Source: Sweltsa coloradensis (taxonomy: Eukaryota > Arthropoda > Insecta > Plecoptera > Chloroperlidae). From it: a DNA stretch of 64,000 bases. A program made the translations under genes and the position numbers. The notes beneath the pieces are model-generated. The model worked only from the letters and a program-made list of their open reading frames with translations, ran no database searches and was not told the origin of the DNA. The stretch is from the NCBI GenBank assembly GCA_024449915.1, contig JAMZAV010003112.1:34439-98438 (forward strand), in the 5' to 3' direction. Every line of letters begins with the position of its first letter. Position 1 is the first letter of the stretch. Shown here in pieces: positions 21,844 to 33,429 of this stretch.

Positions 21844-24800
21844 ATGGATTGGAACAAATGCTTGATATGTCAGGAAACAACTACGGAATCTTTAAAATGC
21901 CCGCTAAATGTACCAGGAATAGGGGAGAAGACAGAACCATACCAGTATTTCTTGAACAACGTCGCTGAGTTTAGTAGCTTGGAGTCAATGCCAGTTACAC
22001 TTAATTTCGGAGGAGAAATGAGTGCAGATGAACTGGTCCAAACCCGCAGTGCATGGCACAAATCTTGTTACGTTAAGTTTAGTAATTTGAAGTTGGAGCG
22101 GGCTAAAAAGCGATTAAATACTTCAAAAAACTGCACTCCTAGGGAGAAACGACCTCGGCGTGAGACGATTTCCAAAATGGCTTGCATATTTTGTCGTGGA
22201 AATGATGGACGCCTTCACGAGTTTCGAACATTTGTAGCTGATACGAGCCTACGAAAAATGGCAACAGAACTTCACGAAACACAGTTGTTGGCAGCATTAG
22301 AAGGTGGTGATCTCATAGCACTTGACGCCAAGTATCATCTGCAGTGTTATACAACACTGCGAAATCGCTACCGCTCCCACCTGAGGCAACAAGAGCAGAA
22401 ATTGTCAGGGGGGTCTTCCGAGGAAAGACAGATAAAGGCTAGAGCACTTGTGGAGCTGTATACTTACATAGAAAATTGTGTGGAAGATGGAACATTCTAC
22501 TTCAAGCTTGCGACGTTGAATCAGCTTTATGAAAACCGGTTACGAATCCTTGGTCTTGAGACGGAGACTAACAGAACCAGATTAAAGGAGAAAGTGCTAG
22601 CTTACTTTCCTCAAGCACATGAACAATTAAATGGAAAATATAAAGTTTTGGTGTTTGAACAAGGAGTGCGAGAAATGCTGCAGCAGGCCATGGTATGTGA
22701 TGACGAAGATGATACACTTTTGTGAGCTAAGACTGCAAAGTTAATGCGCAAAGTAATTTCAAGCCACAAAGGTTTCCAATTCAGTGGTAACTTTCCTTCT
22801 GGTTGTCAAGAACAGTCAGTGCCAACTGCTCTGAAGACTCTTGTATCTATGATGTTGAATGGTGCTGATCTAACTGATCAAGATTCTACAGATTCACAGG
22901 CAATACTCACAATCTCCCAGGCCATTCTCTTTAACTACAAGAAACATGTGTCTTCTTCTACAAAATCCCGGCATTCATTGGGGAGGGAACCACCATTAGC
23001 ACTTTACATTGGAATGAAGATTCACACAGACACCAGGTCCAAAGAAACTGTCACAAAGCTACATCAATTGGGGCTCAGCATAAGCTATGACAGAGTTCTG
23101 CAGATTGAGAGCCAGCTTGCAACTGCTGTTTGTTCAAATTTTCGTGACAAAGGAGCTGTGGTTCCAGCTCAGCTACGACATGGACTGTTTACTGTTGGCG
23201 CACTTGACAACTTAGACTACAATCCTTCAAGTACAACTGCTAATGGATCATTTCATGGCACTGGTATCAGTCTGTTTCAGTTTCCTACATTGTCTTGTTT
23301 AGGAGTGAAGCAGAAAGAGATAAATATGTCCTTAGTTGTTACCAAGAATCATCAGTTGCCAGAAATATTCACCACTGTGCCAGCTGTGGCTTTAAAGACG
23401 AGAGAGATGTCCGTCCCACAACATTCAAATGAATCACACCCAAAGGAGGGACAACTTGAAGGTGAGAAATTGAAGGAAAAAAATTGGCTGCAGCATGCTA
23501 GTAAACTGTTGGAGAAAGATGAACTTAAAAAAGATGATACGTGTGCCTGGTCAACCTTTCATGCGTCCAAGAATGACTCGGATGATCTTCACACTAGCTT
23601 AAGTCAGATGTTACCACTTTTCTATGAGAAGGCAGCTACGACAAGCATGATGAAGCATGGGATGAATGTCTTGCGTTTGGCTACAGAATTTCTAAACCCT
23701 GGACAGATTCCCGTTGTGGCAGTTGATGCACCGTTGTATGCCCTAGCTAAGTTCACACAGTGGAAGTGGCCTAATACGCATGGAGAAGAAAAGTTTATAG
23801 TAATGATGGGTGGCTTGCATGTTGAGATGGCAATGTTGAAAACGTTCGGTGACTACTTGGAGGGATCAAGATGGACACACGCATTGACATAAGCTGGTAT
23901 TGCGTCATCAGGCACAGCCGACTCTTTCCTTTCGGCCTCACATGTGACTAGAACAAGACATGCCCACCAAGTGTCAGCTTTGGCTTTGGCAAAACTCCAG
24001 GAGCATGCTTTTCTTTGCACTGAAGGACCACATAATGATGAAACTAAGATTTCTTGGAGGGAAAAAATGATCCAAAAGAGTCCGACATTCCAGTACTGGG
24101 ACACGATTCTTAACATGGAGCTTCTGGGCCTCATTTTCATCAGATCACACCGCGAGGGAAATTTTTTCTGTCTATGTGGAAACCCTGAAAGCCTTGGCGC
24201 CATGGTTCTTTGCTCTCGACCACCACAATTATGCGCGATGGATCCCAATACATATCCGAGATTTGGAGAATCTTCCAGTTTCCATTCTTGAGGAGTTTGA
24301 TCTGCAGGGTCACTGGGTTATCCAAAAAACCAAGAATCGATTCTCAAAAATCCCAATTGATCAAGCCCACGAACAAAATAATAAGGTCGTCAAAGGTTCA
24401 GGCGGTGCTGTTGGTCTGACTGAGAATCCTTCAGGCTTCAGAAAATGGATGGTTTTAGGGCCTGAACAAGCTAGGTTATTGAAGGAGTTTGAAGAGGACT
24501 ACGTCCCTAAAGAAAAAAGTTGTAGTCATCATGAAGAGGGATTCGCCACGCAGAAAACATTTAAGGAACAGTCATTGGGTCTATATCAAGTCATGAATGA
24601 CCTTGGAAACCCTTTTGTGGATGACAGTGATGAGTTACTTGCTCTTGACACAAGAATAGTTTTGGACGAAATTGTAGTGAATACGGTGCGAACAGTGCAG
24701 AGTCTGGGACAGGATCAGTATGCTTATTTCTGCAAATCAGTAATAAGTGATCGTACTCGATCCATTCATGAACCGATCAAGAAGAATTCTCTTCCTCTGT

Positions 24801-25159
24801 TCAGCAATGCTGCACAAAAGATCAAGGCAAAACATAAGGGTAAGATATCCTTACTCAAGAGCGATATCTCTCTGTTCTCTCGCCTATACATAGTGATGCA
24901 GCATAGGGCGAGCGACATGACCACATTCTTCAGCCATGAGAACCATCCTTTCCCCCCTTCACTATCTGACGATGGAAAACTGCGACTAGGAAAGAAGTCC
25001 GATCTTATGAACATTCTGGACAAGGATTCCCCAAATGCTCCACATGTTGATGTGAATTTGGCATCAAGTTACGAACATCAACTGCTCCTACTGATGGAGC
25101 ACCACGTTATAGACTTAGATAAACACGTGGGCCCCATGGAAACTTCACTTTACTGGTAG
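21844..25159 (+). pseudogene. Academ-like transposon protein, N-terminal two thirds (copy B)
   Basis: One coding unit of about 1,100 codons, broken by TGA at 22723, TAA at 23890 (both in frame) and one frameshift near 24165-24170. Part 1 (from ATG 21844): CLIC at 6-9 with WHKSC, then CIFC with YHLQC, i.e. two CxxC...HxxxC zinc modules, then a helical stretch. Part 2: ISYDRVLQI, ALDNLDYNPSSTTA, SFHGTGISLFQFP, AVDAPLYALAKFTQW and GGLHVEMA. Part 3: GTADSFL, ASHVTRTRHAHQ. Part 4: FALDHHNYARWIPIHIRD, IDQAHEQNNKVVKG, GLTENPSGFRKWM, LKSDISLFSRLYI, and it stops after a PPSLSDDGKLRLGKKSDLMN block. The nuclease and Cys-rich end found in copy C are absent. Possible DDE-type acidic residues are the D of DNLD, the D of VAVDAPL and the E of AHEQN (inference). 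Likely nuclear transposase-like protein. No inverted repeats found nearby. The ATG follows a plausible splice acceptor. Confidence 0.8.
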
Positions 25160-25212
25160 TTGATTGATTTGATTGGTTATTGCTTAACGTCTCATATTTA
25201 TGCAACTATACT
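25150..25212 (-). repeat. SINE tail fragment
   Basis: TTGATTGATTTGATTGGTTA and TTGCTTAACGTCTCATATTT, ending ATGCAAC, is the shared tail of SINEs X and Y alone. It sits directly at the end of the copy B coding sequence and may have truncated it. Confidence 0.55.
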
Positions 25213-25721
25213 GGAAGTTGAATTGTTTACTATTAGTTAATTTATATCTAGTAGGCCCTACTACTGTGTGATTAAAAGTCACCATTGAGCAATGGCTAGA
25301 CCACACTCCGGACAAGTAATACCTACCTATGTAAAATAATATAAAAAGATGTAAGAATGGGACGTTTAAACGTGAGAGACACTACCAGTCTAGCGGTCGG
25401 CGTTTTTAGAAGTCTGTTGAGAGTCAAAACTTGCATCTAAAATGTGATATATTTTCGATATATCAATAGTATCCACAGCACTCGAAGTCGCTCAGAAGTT
25501 GTATTGCTTCTAAATGGCGGATGTTTATTGTCTTGTATTTTAGGAGCATGGGAAATCAGAAGAATTCAATTACTATTTATATTATCTTTTTAAACAATTA
25601 AAGTAACATTGAAGATTAGTTTTAATTATAATCATGTTGTTTTCTCGAAACGAGAGTGTGTCCTATTTAGGACAAGAGGCCTTAGCGAGTATTTGTAAAA
25701 GATTGCAAAAGACTTTGGGAT
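25213..25721. other. No gene recognised
   Basis: Spacer without domain-bearing frames or clear repeats. Confidence 0.4.
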
Positions 25722-26100
25722 CGATTGATTGGATATTGCTTAACGTCTCATATTTATACACTTTGGCTAATCGAGACGATGAGTGGTGATAGATGAGGAT
25801 GAAGTATGAACAGAAGGGAGGAGGGGAAACCCGGTACCGGCACGTAGCCTACTCCTTTCGAAAAGTACCAAGGGGACCAACGGCTTAACGTCCCATCCGA
25901 CAGGACGGTGTAACTTTGACAGTCATATAGGTTCCTCCACTAACCGGGACTGCCGATCAGACGTCGAGGAGAACGAAGCCGTTACACTAGCTTTCGAACC
26001 CTCCATCTGCTCTAACCACGGGTGACGTGAGTTTCAGGGTAGAGCGGTTACCCACTCTACCCATGACCACGCTCGATTCTGCTTAACTTTGGTGTTAGAG
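25722..26100 (-). repeat. SINE Y with tRNA-like Pol III boxes
   Basis: On the minus strand it starts with a tRNA-like head: A-box-like GGGTAGAGTGGGTAACC (26046-26062) and B box GGGTTCGAAAGC (25990-26001). A body containing ACACCGTCCTGTCGGATGGG follows, and the tail CGTCTCGATTAGCCAAAG ... TATGAGACGTTAAGCAATAT ends in CAATCAATC. The second full copy is at 61845-62190 and a piece lies at 41376-41415. The tail is the same as in SINE X. Confidence 0.7.
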
Positions 26101-26179
26101 TAAAAATCCCCTAATCACGGGCCAAACCACGAGAAGGTTGCAAGTTAAAGCTGGTTAAAGACATCTACAATGCTGTTGC

Positions 26180-26506
26180 ACACTTTGGCTAATCGAGACG
26201 AAGGGAGGGACGCGAGGGGTGACGCGGGGGGACAAGGGGTGGACATGTCTGTGCAGGTCAGAATCAGCCACAAGCGCATGGGGAGGACAAGGGTTCCCCC
26301 ACGCCGTGGTCGTCTCCGTCTGTGTCATCATCCGTCCGTGTTGTCATTGTCGTCGGGGAGGTAGTCAAAGGGAAGGGGAAAGTTCCCCGTAGACGACCCA
26401 GAGCTCGCCATTAGTTTCAGGGAGTAAAAATCCCCTAATCACGGGCCAAACCACGAGAAGGTTGCAAGTTAAAGCTGGTTAAAGACATCTACAATGCTGT
26501 TGCACG
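26180..26506 (-). repeat. SINE X copy with duplicated 81-bp flank
   Basis: The X unit starts inside the tail at CTTTGGCTAATCGAGACGA and runs to CGAGAAGGTTGCAAGTT. Its last part plus adjoining DNA (26425-26506) is an exact copy of 26101-26182, just upstream. This looks like a tandem duplication of a 324-bp segment or a recombination between two SINEs. Confidence 0.7.
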
Positions 26507-27299
26507 TCAAACAGCCTCGGCGTTGAACCGCAGGCGATCCTGACAGCGACTCGGCCTTCACTATGATTGTAAAGAGTTTTGGCCGACACAACTCGCCTGA
26601 GACAAGATTTGGAGGTGATCACTGCCTTCTCAAACCACCAACTTCTCACCAACTTCTCATCCGTCCGTATTGTCAGTCGTCGGTGAGTATGCGTACATAG
26701 CTTGTACTGTGTAATTAAAAGTATTTGACTGGGTTTGGACATTTGTGCATTTCTCGTCTCTAGTCAGGTGAGGGGGAGGAGATCGAGAGGGCAAAGAAGT
26801 TGAAGAGGCGCATAATCAAATGTGCTTGTGAGATATGAGGGTGTCGATTTGAGAAATTGAAGCGTCATGTAGCAACTTATTTCTCCCAAACCGTTCCAGT
26901 GGGACGCTGGTACCCGGTATGGGTCTCGACTGGAAGAAGAAGCACAAAGCGTGTACAAGGATGTTTGCAATGCAGTGGGAGCTGGATTCATTCAGGTGAG
27001 GCAAATGTGTGTGTGAGTGGATACCTTTTGAAAAGTAAAATGTTTTTATTCTTGTTAAGGAAATATTTTGTACAATTTTCGACAGTCCTACAGTTATAAG
27101 TACAAGCTAAATTTCAAATGGTTTTTTAAACTTTTTTATGTCAGGCCATAGGCATTGGCCCTTCACACCTAATTAATCTTAACGACCCCTGTACAATATC
27201 AGCTCTTGGTTGGAGGATAAGTTAGCTTTCAGATTTTATAGTAAGCAAACACAAGAAAAAAACTGAACGATTTTCAGAAAGATTACATATCAGGTGTAT
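26507..27299. other. No gene recognised
   Basis: Includes a Lys/Arg-rich short frame near 26770-26990 ending at CATTCAG|GTGAGG, a possible splice donor, with a CAC motif too weak to name. No family assigned. Confidence 0.35.
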
Positions 27300-27730
27300 T
27301 ACATTGTGACAATTTGTTGCAGGTGGTACATTGCGGTTTGGTGGTTTGTGAGTCGCAACCCTGGTTGTGTGCGAGACCGGATGGCATTGTGGTTGAAAAC
27401 AGTGTCGTACAAAAGCTCTTGGCAGTAGCACAAGTGTGCTACCAAGAAAGATTTTTAATGATAATGGTACTTCTCATTTAAAATATCTAGTCAAAGACAC
27501 TTATGGTGTTACAACCCTGAAGGAGAGTGTCATGTACTTCACAGTTCACAAAAGTGCAATTGCAATTGTATGTCACTGGTATCGACAGCTGTGAGTTTTT
27601 TGTTTATTCTCCATTGAGTCTGTTCTAGTGAACGTGAAGCGTTCCGACAAATTCCTGGCCAAAGTTGTTCCGCATCTGGAAGAATTTTATTTCAGCTACT
27701 TTGTGCCAAAACAAAGGAAAAACTAGGAAA
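27300..27730 (+). pseudogene. YqaJ-like nuclease domain remnant
   Basis: After a splice-acceptor-like TTTGTTGCAG near 27325 the plus strand reads PWLCARPDGIVVENS, then in shifting frames KYLVKDTYG, TLKESVMYF, a CEFFVYSP block and KRSDKFLAKVVPHLEEFYF. This is the order of the YqaJ/lambda-exonuclease-like domain of animal transposon proteins: the PDG with its Asp, then the EIK-type strand (here decayed to KLLAV), then the CDFFVYS strand. At least three frame breaks. Such domains are known from the second protein of ISL2EU transposons; an ISL2EU-type transposase lies at 33-36 kb, but a link is speculative. Confidence 0.55.
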
Positions 27731-28454
27731 GTGATGAGTTGTAGGCCCTACCCTGAAGTTTTATACACTACCAAACTATTCACACAGTATTAGAGTACCT
27801 ATTTACATTGCTGCAGGTAGGCCCACGTCTCTATAATTTGATTGCTAATTCGAATTTTCTATGTTTATGATTAACATGATGTTACAAACCTACTTTTAAC
27901 CTTTCCGCCCAGTTTAATAGTAAGACCATAAATATAACAATGGAATAAACTGGTGCACGTAGCTAAAATTGTTCTGTTTTTGTAATTTTCATTTACGTAC
28001 TTACAATAACCAATAACTGATTTTCAAAAATGCCAACTTTAATGGTCAGTTTACAGTTACTGGTAGCCTGGTTACAGTTAAAGAATAACACAAAAATAGG
28101 CCAATAGGCCTACATTACCAACGGAAAGAACGGATTAATAGGAAAGAACGGAACGGAAAGAAAAGGAACAAGAAAAAGTTGCAAGGAAAAAGAAGAGATT
28201 TCAGAATAAAAAAGAGATTGTGACCAAAAATAAACAAATGGAATCTGATTCTAAATCAGAGCTTGTAGATAGATGTTAATGCTATAGAAAGACCTTCAAA
28301 GAAAAAAAACGAGGAGCAATCTAAAAAATAGTTGGCCTATCTAAGGTAAAGAAAAGTGTTAGGGAAAACATTTAATCAGTTCAGATACTGCGATACGGCA
28401 GAAGATAGTGACTCAATTCCTATCAAATCAAGTGAGAATAAAGAAGAAGTATCT
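27731..28454. other. No gene recognised
   Basis: Contains a purine-rich stretch (28110-28330) that could be a Lys-rich exon (frame with ESDSKSELVD), but I cannot name a family. Confidence 0.35.
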
Positions 28455-28795
28455 GAATTGATTGTATGTATATTGATTGCTAAACGTCTCATATTTATAC
28501 AACTTGCCTAATCAAGACGAAGCAAGGGACGCAGGGATGACGCGGGGGAAAAAGGGGTGGACAGGCCTGTGCTGGTCAGAACCAGCCACAAGCGTATGGG
28601 GAGGGCAGGGGTTCCCCACGTCGTAGTCATCATCCGTCCATGTTGTCATTGTCGTCGCCGTCGGGGAGGTAGTCAAAGGGAAGGGGAAAGTTTCCCGACG
28701 ACGACCGAGAACTCGCCATTAGTTTCAGGGAGAAAAACTCCCCTAATCATGGGCCAAACCACGAGAAGGTTGCAAGTTGGAATTTGATGGCGATG
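28455..28795 (-). repeat. SINE X copy
   Basis: Full-length copy from ATTGCTAAACGTCTCATATT through GACGCGGGGGAAAAAGGGG, CAGAACCAGCCACAAGC and GGGGAGGTAGTCAAAGGGA to ACGAGAAGGTTGCAAGTTGG. Confidence 0.75.
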
Positions 28796-28949
28796 TCCAA
28801 ACCATGATGAAGAACCTCAATCGTAATAGTCTAGTTCCTCTAGTTGTTTGTAGTTGGGATTTAGTAGAAATATCGACGACTGCAAAAGAACCCGCTCATA
28901 AATATTTTTTGGGCAAATTATCAACAAGGAACAGCTTCACTAGCGACAA

Positions 28950-30050
28950 TGTAACTCCAGCATTTGTATCTCCCGCAACGTGCAAGCGCTGAGCTAGCCT
29001 ACATGGCCATGCACGAGGGTGGAGTGGGACTTCTACCCCTGGCCGACTCCAGTGACGTCCTCGCGGTCACGCATCCATACAGGCTGCTGACCTGCAAGGA
29101 CGAGCTCTGCAGAGACCTGGCATGGGCCACCATGACCAACGCAGTTGCGACCAAACTAGGACGGAGGCCGACCGAAGAGGAGTGCTGCCGATACCTCCAG
29201 GGGGACCTGGAGGGGGAGTTTGGGAGAGCCGTCAGGGCCATTACTTCGATATGGACCCAGGCCCAATCCGCGTCAAGACGACTGTCTACGAGAATCGTCC
29301 TGAAGTGGCAGTAGGACAAAGCGCGGAGCAAGATCAACATCCGAGTAGCCAGGCCTGGAAAGCCCCCGGACGTCGCGATCGTCACGCCAGACGCGAGAGC
29401 TCTGCTGGCCAAGACCACGAAATCGGCGCTGCGAGACGCGAGACGCCTACAGAGAGCGCCTGCACGCAAAGAGGGACCAAGGCAAAACCTCTTTGCTAAC
29501 ATCGAGGTGGTTTTCGAGCAACCACTTCACCAACGACGGGAAGTACACCCGGTTCTGCGACTGGAGATTCTTCTTCAGAGCCAGACTGGACGTGCTGCCC
29601 CTGAATGGAAACAGGGGCTGGGGGGACGGACCCAAGACCTGTTGAATCTGAAACGCGCACAACGAGACCGTGCCGCACGTGCTGAACGACTGCATGTGGC
29701 ACTTGAACGCGATGCAGAAGAGACACAACGCGATCCAGGACCGACTGGCCGCCGCCATCCCCCGGAGACGCAGGAACGACCCGGCCGTCACGGTGACGGT
29801 CAACAGGAAGGCGGAGTATGGCGAGGAGGATGCCAGAGTCCGACCGGACATCATCATCGTGGACGACGCCGCCAAGACCGCGCTGATCGTCGACGTCACA
29901 TGCAAGACGGATGATGGAGGAAAAATACCAGCACGTCGCCGACGGGTACAAAAAACAAAAGGCAAAAAAAAACATTTATTCAATGGTAATTTGTCCTACA
30001 ATGTCTTCTGGAACACCTTATTAGTCATTAATTCTTCGATAAGACGTTTC
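28950..30050 (+). mobile_element. 3' fragment of an R2-clade LINE with restriction-like endonuclease
   Basis: The GC-rich segment reads LPQRASAELAYMAMHEGG, LLPLADSSDVLAVTHPYRLL, DELCRDLAWATM and EEECCRYLQGDLEGEF (28964-29314). After frame changes it reads PHVLNDCMWHLNAMQKRHNA, then RVRPDIIIVDDAAKTALI and VDVTCK (29670-29930). The RPD...D..K..IVDVT pattern is the PD-(D/E)XK endonuclease of R2/NeSL-type LINEs, which cleaves the target before reverse transcription; the HVLNDC part belongs to the preceding Cys-His zinc motif. RT itself is absent (5' truncation), and frameshifts near 29310, 29500 and 29660 break it. Base composition is far richer in GC than the surroundings. Confidence 0.75.
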
Positions 30051-30959
30051 TGAAGGGCCATGGAAAACAGTAAGTCATAAACATTAAAACATAGAAACGA
30101 ATATTGAAATAATTCACAAGAAATAAGCTATGAAAAAAAAGTAGATAACAACAAATCCGGGCGAGCAAGGAAAACTTGTTCCTATCAAACGTATGTTATC
30201 TACTTTTCCATAGGCCCAGGCTGGTCCATGTATTGAGATATGCAAAGTAATTATACTCTAGTATACATGCATTATCTTGTCTTATTTTAGGGAGCTGAAT
30301 GAGATTTTTGCAAAACGGTCAAATGTACAACATACATACAAGCAAGTCATTACCTATCTTACCTGACAGCTACTGATGAAAAACAAAATACAACTCGCCA
30401 TTGTGTTGTGTGCTACAAGATGGGTCAACGAAGAAAAACGCGTTACGAATGCGAACACTGCTAAGTGCGGCGCCCTGTTTCGAGAGCTACCACACATTCC
30501 TCGACTTTTAGAAACATGTATCATGGGATGAGTGGGCGTAATAAAGGAGATTTTAAGGTAAGATAATAACAACAAAATTATTAGTACTTGTTACTAGGAA
30601 GCACCGCAAACGCTTTTTCAGGCGCGTTGTTGGATGGAATTGGAATTGCTAAAATGTCCTGTGATCCTACAAAGAAGGCTTGTAAAACGTGTAAAACACA
30701 TTAGAACATAATTTTAATAACTAAGTTGAATAAAAATTTAATTTTGAGTTAGAGCTATGAATTATTTCTTTTTTAGGAGATGATTTAGTGGGTGTTGGGA
30801 GTAGAATATTGCTTGCCTCTCGGCGGAAGTATATGAGTCGGAGATACATCTAAGTGTTTTTTGGTATGTCATGGACAACATATCAGGTCATATACCGAGT
30901 TTCAAGATTGTAAATCGTTCGGGACGAGGTGTGCAGATAGCTGAAAACCCCCCAACTCG
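30051..30959. other. No gene recognised
   Basis: AT-rich spacer. Small inverted match around 30150-30205 (GTAGATAACA / TGTTATCTAC) forms a possible hairpin. No domain seen. Confidence 0.4.
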
Positions 30960-31182
30960 GGTAGGAGTAAACAGGGTCGAGTTATCATCGCCTACTAGCA
31001 GTCGCGTGCGCTTGGCTGCGGGCGAACGACCGTCGCCCTAGATCAGTAAGTGTGGTTGCCAAGGTCACCTTGTCAAAGAAATGCAAGAATGCATTATATT
31101 TATGTGAATGAATGAAGTAGTCAAACCCTGGTTGTTCTGCATTGGAAGCAGATACGCTAACCACAAGACCAACGAGCCACAC
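30960..31182 (-). repeat. tRNA-derived SINE
   Basis: On the minus strand from 31180 the head reads TGGTCTTGTGGTTAGCG (A box region), TCTGC-TTCCAAT-GCAGA (a perfect 5-bp anticodon stem with 7-base loop) and AGGGTTTGACT (B box, one change from consensus). A body with ACATAAATATAATGCATTC and CAAGGTGACCTTGGC follows. The tRNA-like part is 31114-31180. The acceptor ends do not pair well, so this is a SINE, not a working tRNA gene. Confidence 0.7.
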
Positions 31183-31339
31183 TATCTTTAGGTATATATA
31201 TAGCTTCTATATTAAGCTGTAGGTGAGTTTACACGGTGTTTAGCCTGTAATTCTGCCAATTTGGTGTCGATTGAAGTGAAGTTTAGTCAGTCACTTGTAT
31301 GCAAAGAGTATTCAGCAAATGTGTTATTTGACAGCTCGC

Positions 31340-32265
31340 AGAAGAGAATTCATCCTACAGCTGGGGATGGCACTAGTATTGTCAGTCACGGCTCTAATCT
31401 CGCACTGAACAGAAGCTAACACTGACCAAACATAAACTGCACAACCTGTGTGAACGAAATAGACGGAGAACAACACTGAGATCACACGCTTTACTGAGTA
31501 GCAACAAAACCTTTCAGTCTGGACGGAACAGACATTCTCTTATAGATAACAGACAACTAACTGAACACATTCAGCAGAAAGAGAAGCCAACGCCATGTAC
31601 TGTGGATGCGGAAAAAAGCACAGCAAAAAAGCATCAATCAACCACAAATGTTACAAACCAAAAATCCCAGCACATAAACCGCGCACCTTGTGTCAAGGCT
31701 CTTATCTCACATTGAACAGAACCTACTACTTTTTGAACATCAACTTCTCAGTCTGTACGGAACAGACGGAGCACAACACTGAGATGACGAACGCTTCCCT
31801 GAAAAGCAGGACAGAATAAAGAGACAACAAAGCCTTCCAGTCTGGACAGAACAGACAACCTCCTGAAGCAAACAAACGTAAAACAGAATGATGAATGAAA
31901 ACGAGGAGACAGCAAACTTGAACAAACACTTGCAGCAACAGAAGCTAACTGCATGTACTGTGGAGGCCTAATGAGACCAGAGCGAAGAGCGCGGACAAAA
32001 CACGTCCGCTTGGGACAAGAACAACAGACCGACTGCGAGGCGAAGCTCTCGGCTGTGTGGATACAGATAGTAGTCAAAAGGTGCGGGGCGGCGAGGTCAT
32101 ATCAAAGCTGCACGCCAAGTGCATTAACGTTTTTCAAATCGTGTTGATGACAAGTGACACATGTGCTTTTAGGTGTGTAATTAATTTGTTGTAAGTTATA
32201 TATTAAGATATGTAGTGAGGCTCATCGTGACACTATTTTGTCACAAATATCACATTTTCAGGGAT
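31340..32265. repeat. Interspersed repeat R, copy 2 (fullest)
   Basis: Best-preserved copy. It holds two diverged ~330-bp halves, each with TCTAATCTC/TCTTATCTCAC, GAACAGAAGCTAAC-like, an ACACTGAGAT block and a CAGTCTGGA...ACAGAC block. It then has CAACAGACCGACTGCGAGG, CAAAAGGTGCGGGGCGGCG, GTGTTGATGACAAGTGACAC and the common end CTCATCGTGACACTATTTTG. No coding domain found. Confidence 0.65.
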
Positions 32266-32544
32266 GGGGTGATACGGAAAGTCCGAACAATAGTCTCCCA
32301 ATACAATATAATACAATTCATTTATTTAGCTTCATCAGCTATTGCACACATTACAATACAATACATTTCATACATTACATTTATTTCTAGTAACTCTTTC
32401 TAATTGTACGGTTGGTAAACAAATACATATGTTATACATTCAGATTTAAATTTTAACAAGTTTTTTTTAGTTATATTTTTTATACTACTTTTATAAACAA
32501 TGTTAAGGTTTGGGAGTACAAACCCTATCGTTATCGGTGTGTGA

Positions 32545-32880
32545 TATTTGTGTTATTTATTTATTAATAATTGAACCAATAGGGAAGAGAAAACAGCTTC
32601 CAAAAGGATACATTTTCTCAGAAACGAGAAACAAAAAGAACAAAAAGGTGACGGAAATGTATGACGTTAAGATATAACGAAGCAAAAGGAAAAGAATATT
32701 GTTAACTAGGAAGAGGCTGATGGGCTTCTTCTTTTCCGTCTAGATACAAGAAACCAAGGAGATAATAAACAATATTAGGGTTAAGTAAAGAGAAGCTCCC
32801 CATCAAGGATGGAGCAGAGCGCCTCTCTATCGCACCACTTTGCCCGAAAGCTGTCAATCGTCCCTCGCCCAAGGTGCAGC
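32545..32880 (-). mobile_element. 3' end of a Tx1/L1-like LINE, minus copy
   Basis: The minus strand repeats 34309-34690: CTTGGGCGAGGGACGAT, AAGTGGTGCGATAGAGAGGC, CATCCTTGATGGGGAGC, then a 3' region with CCGTCACCTTT and an AATAAATAAATAA tail near 32560. It is 5'-truncated and inserted next to a copia gag piece. A further scrap of the same 3' region (AGGGTTTGTACTCCC, minus) lies at about 32505-32540. Confidence 0.7.
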
Positions 32881-33090
32881 ACATCTCGATAACATCGCAG
32901 AGTGTGAAACAGCCAAGGAAGCCTGGGATACATTAGAAGAGCTATGTACAAGCTATGGGCTACTACATCAAACAATTTTCCTGGAGGAATAAGTCATTGC
33001 AAAGAAAACAGACACAGTAAGCATGCATGATTACATAGGCATATAATTCCACCTTGATGACATAATTTCAAAATAAAAATATGAAAAAAC
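32880..33090 (+). pseudogene. Ty1/copia gag fragment
   Basis: The plus reading is QHLDNIAECETAKEAWDTLE, LCTSYGLLHQTIFLEE, a stop, then KKTDTVSMHDYIG and FHLDDIISK. This is the helical core typical of copia Gag (a TAxEAWxxL segment followed by L...Y...F..L). Stops and an early start cut show it is a dead fragment. Confidence 0.55.
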
Positions 33091-33169
33091 TTCACACAAG
33101 TTGTGACCAAAATAGTAGCTATGAAACGCTACACAATGACACTTTGCTATATACACGTACCTCTAGTAA

Positions 33170-33380
33170 TAATCAAAGCCTGTTTCTTCCTTTCCCCAAA
33201 TAGATTTCCTTTTAAACATCCCGAGTTACTAAAACAGTGGATTCATGCATGCACTGAAGGGATTTTGTACCAACGGGAGATGATGTCGGCTCTGCTCACT
33301 TTGATGATGGTAGCTTTTTGAAGGGATATGTCAAAACCAGAAAATTGGCCGATGGTGCTGTACCAAGCATATTTAAGTTA
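33170..33380 (+). pseudogene. THAP zinc-finger domain exon, probably 5' part of the DDE transposase at 35.3 kb
   Basis: After a good acceptor (TTCTTCCTTTCCCCAAATAG, ending near 33202) the reading is FPFKHPELLKQWIHAC, a one-base frame change, then RDFVPTGDDVGSAHFDDGSF and LADGAVPSIFK. This is the second half of a THAP domain: the HP.L...W helix, the C/G-SxHF zinc site (first Cys replaced by Gly) and the AVPxIF end. THAP domains bind transposon ends in P-element and ISL2EU/Kolobok-type transposases. The first zinc cysteines would be on an upstream exon not found. A LINE (33430-34750) separates it from the rest of the likely gene. Confidence 0.6.
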
Positions 33381-33429
33381 TAAATAAAAATAAATAAATA
33401 AATTGTATTTAGAGTCTACCCACTCAGTT

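Noticed and set aside
29447..29983. Long minus-strand frames of 178 and 159 codons
   Set aside because: Opposite-strand shadows of the GC-rich R2-like coding on the plus strand.
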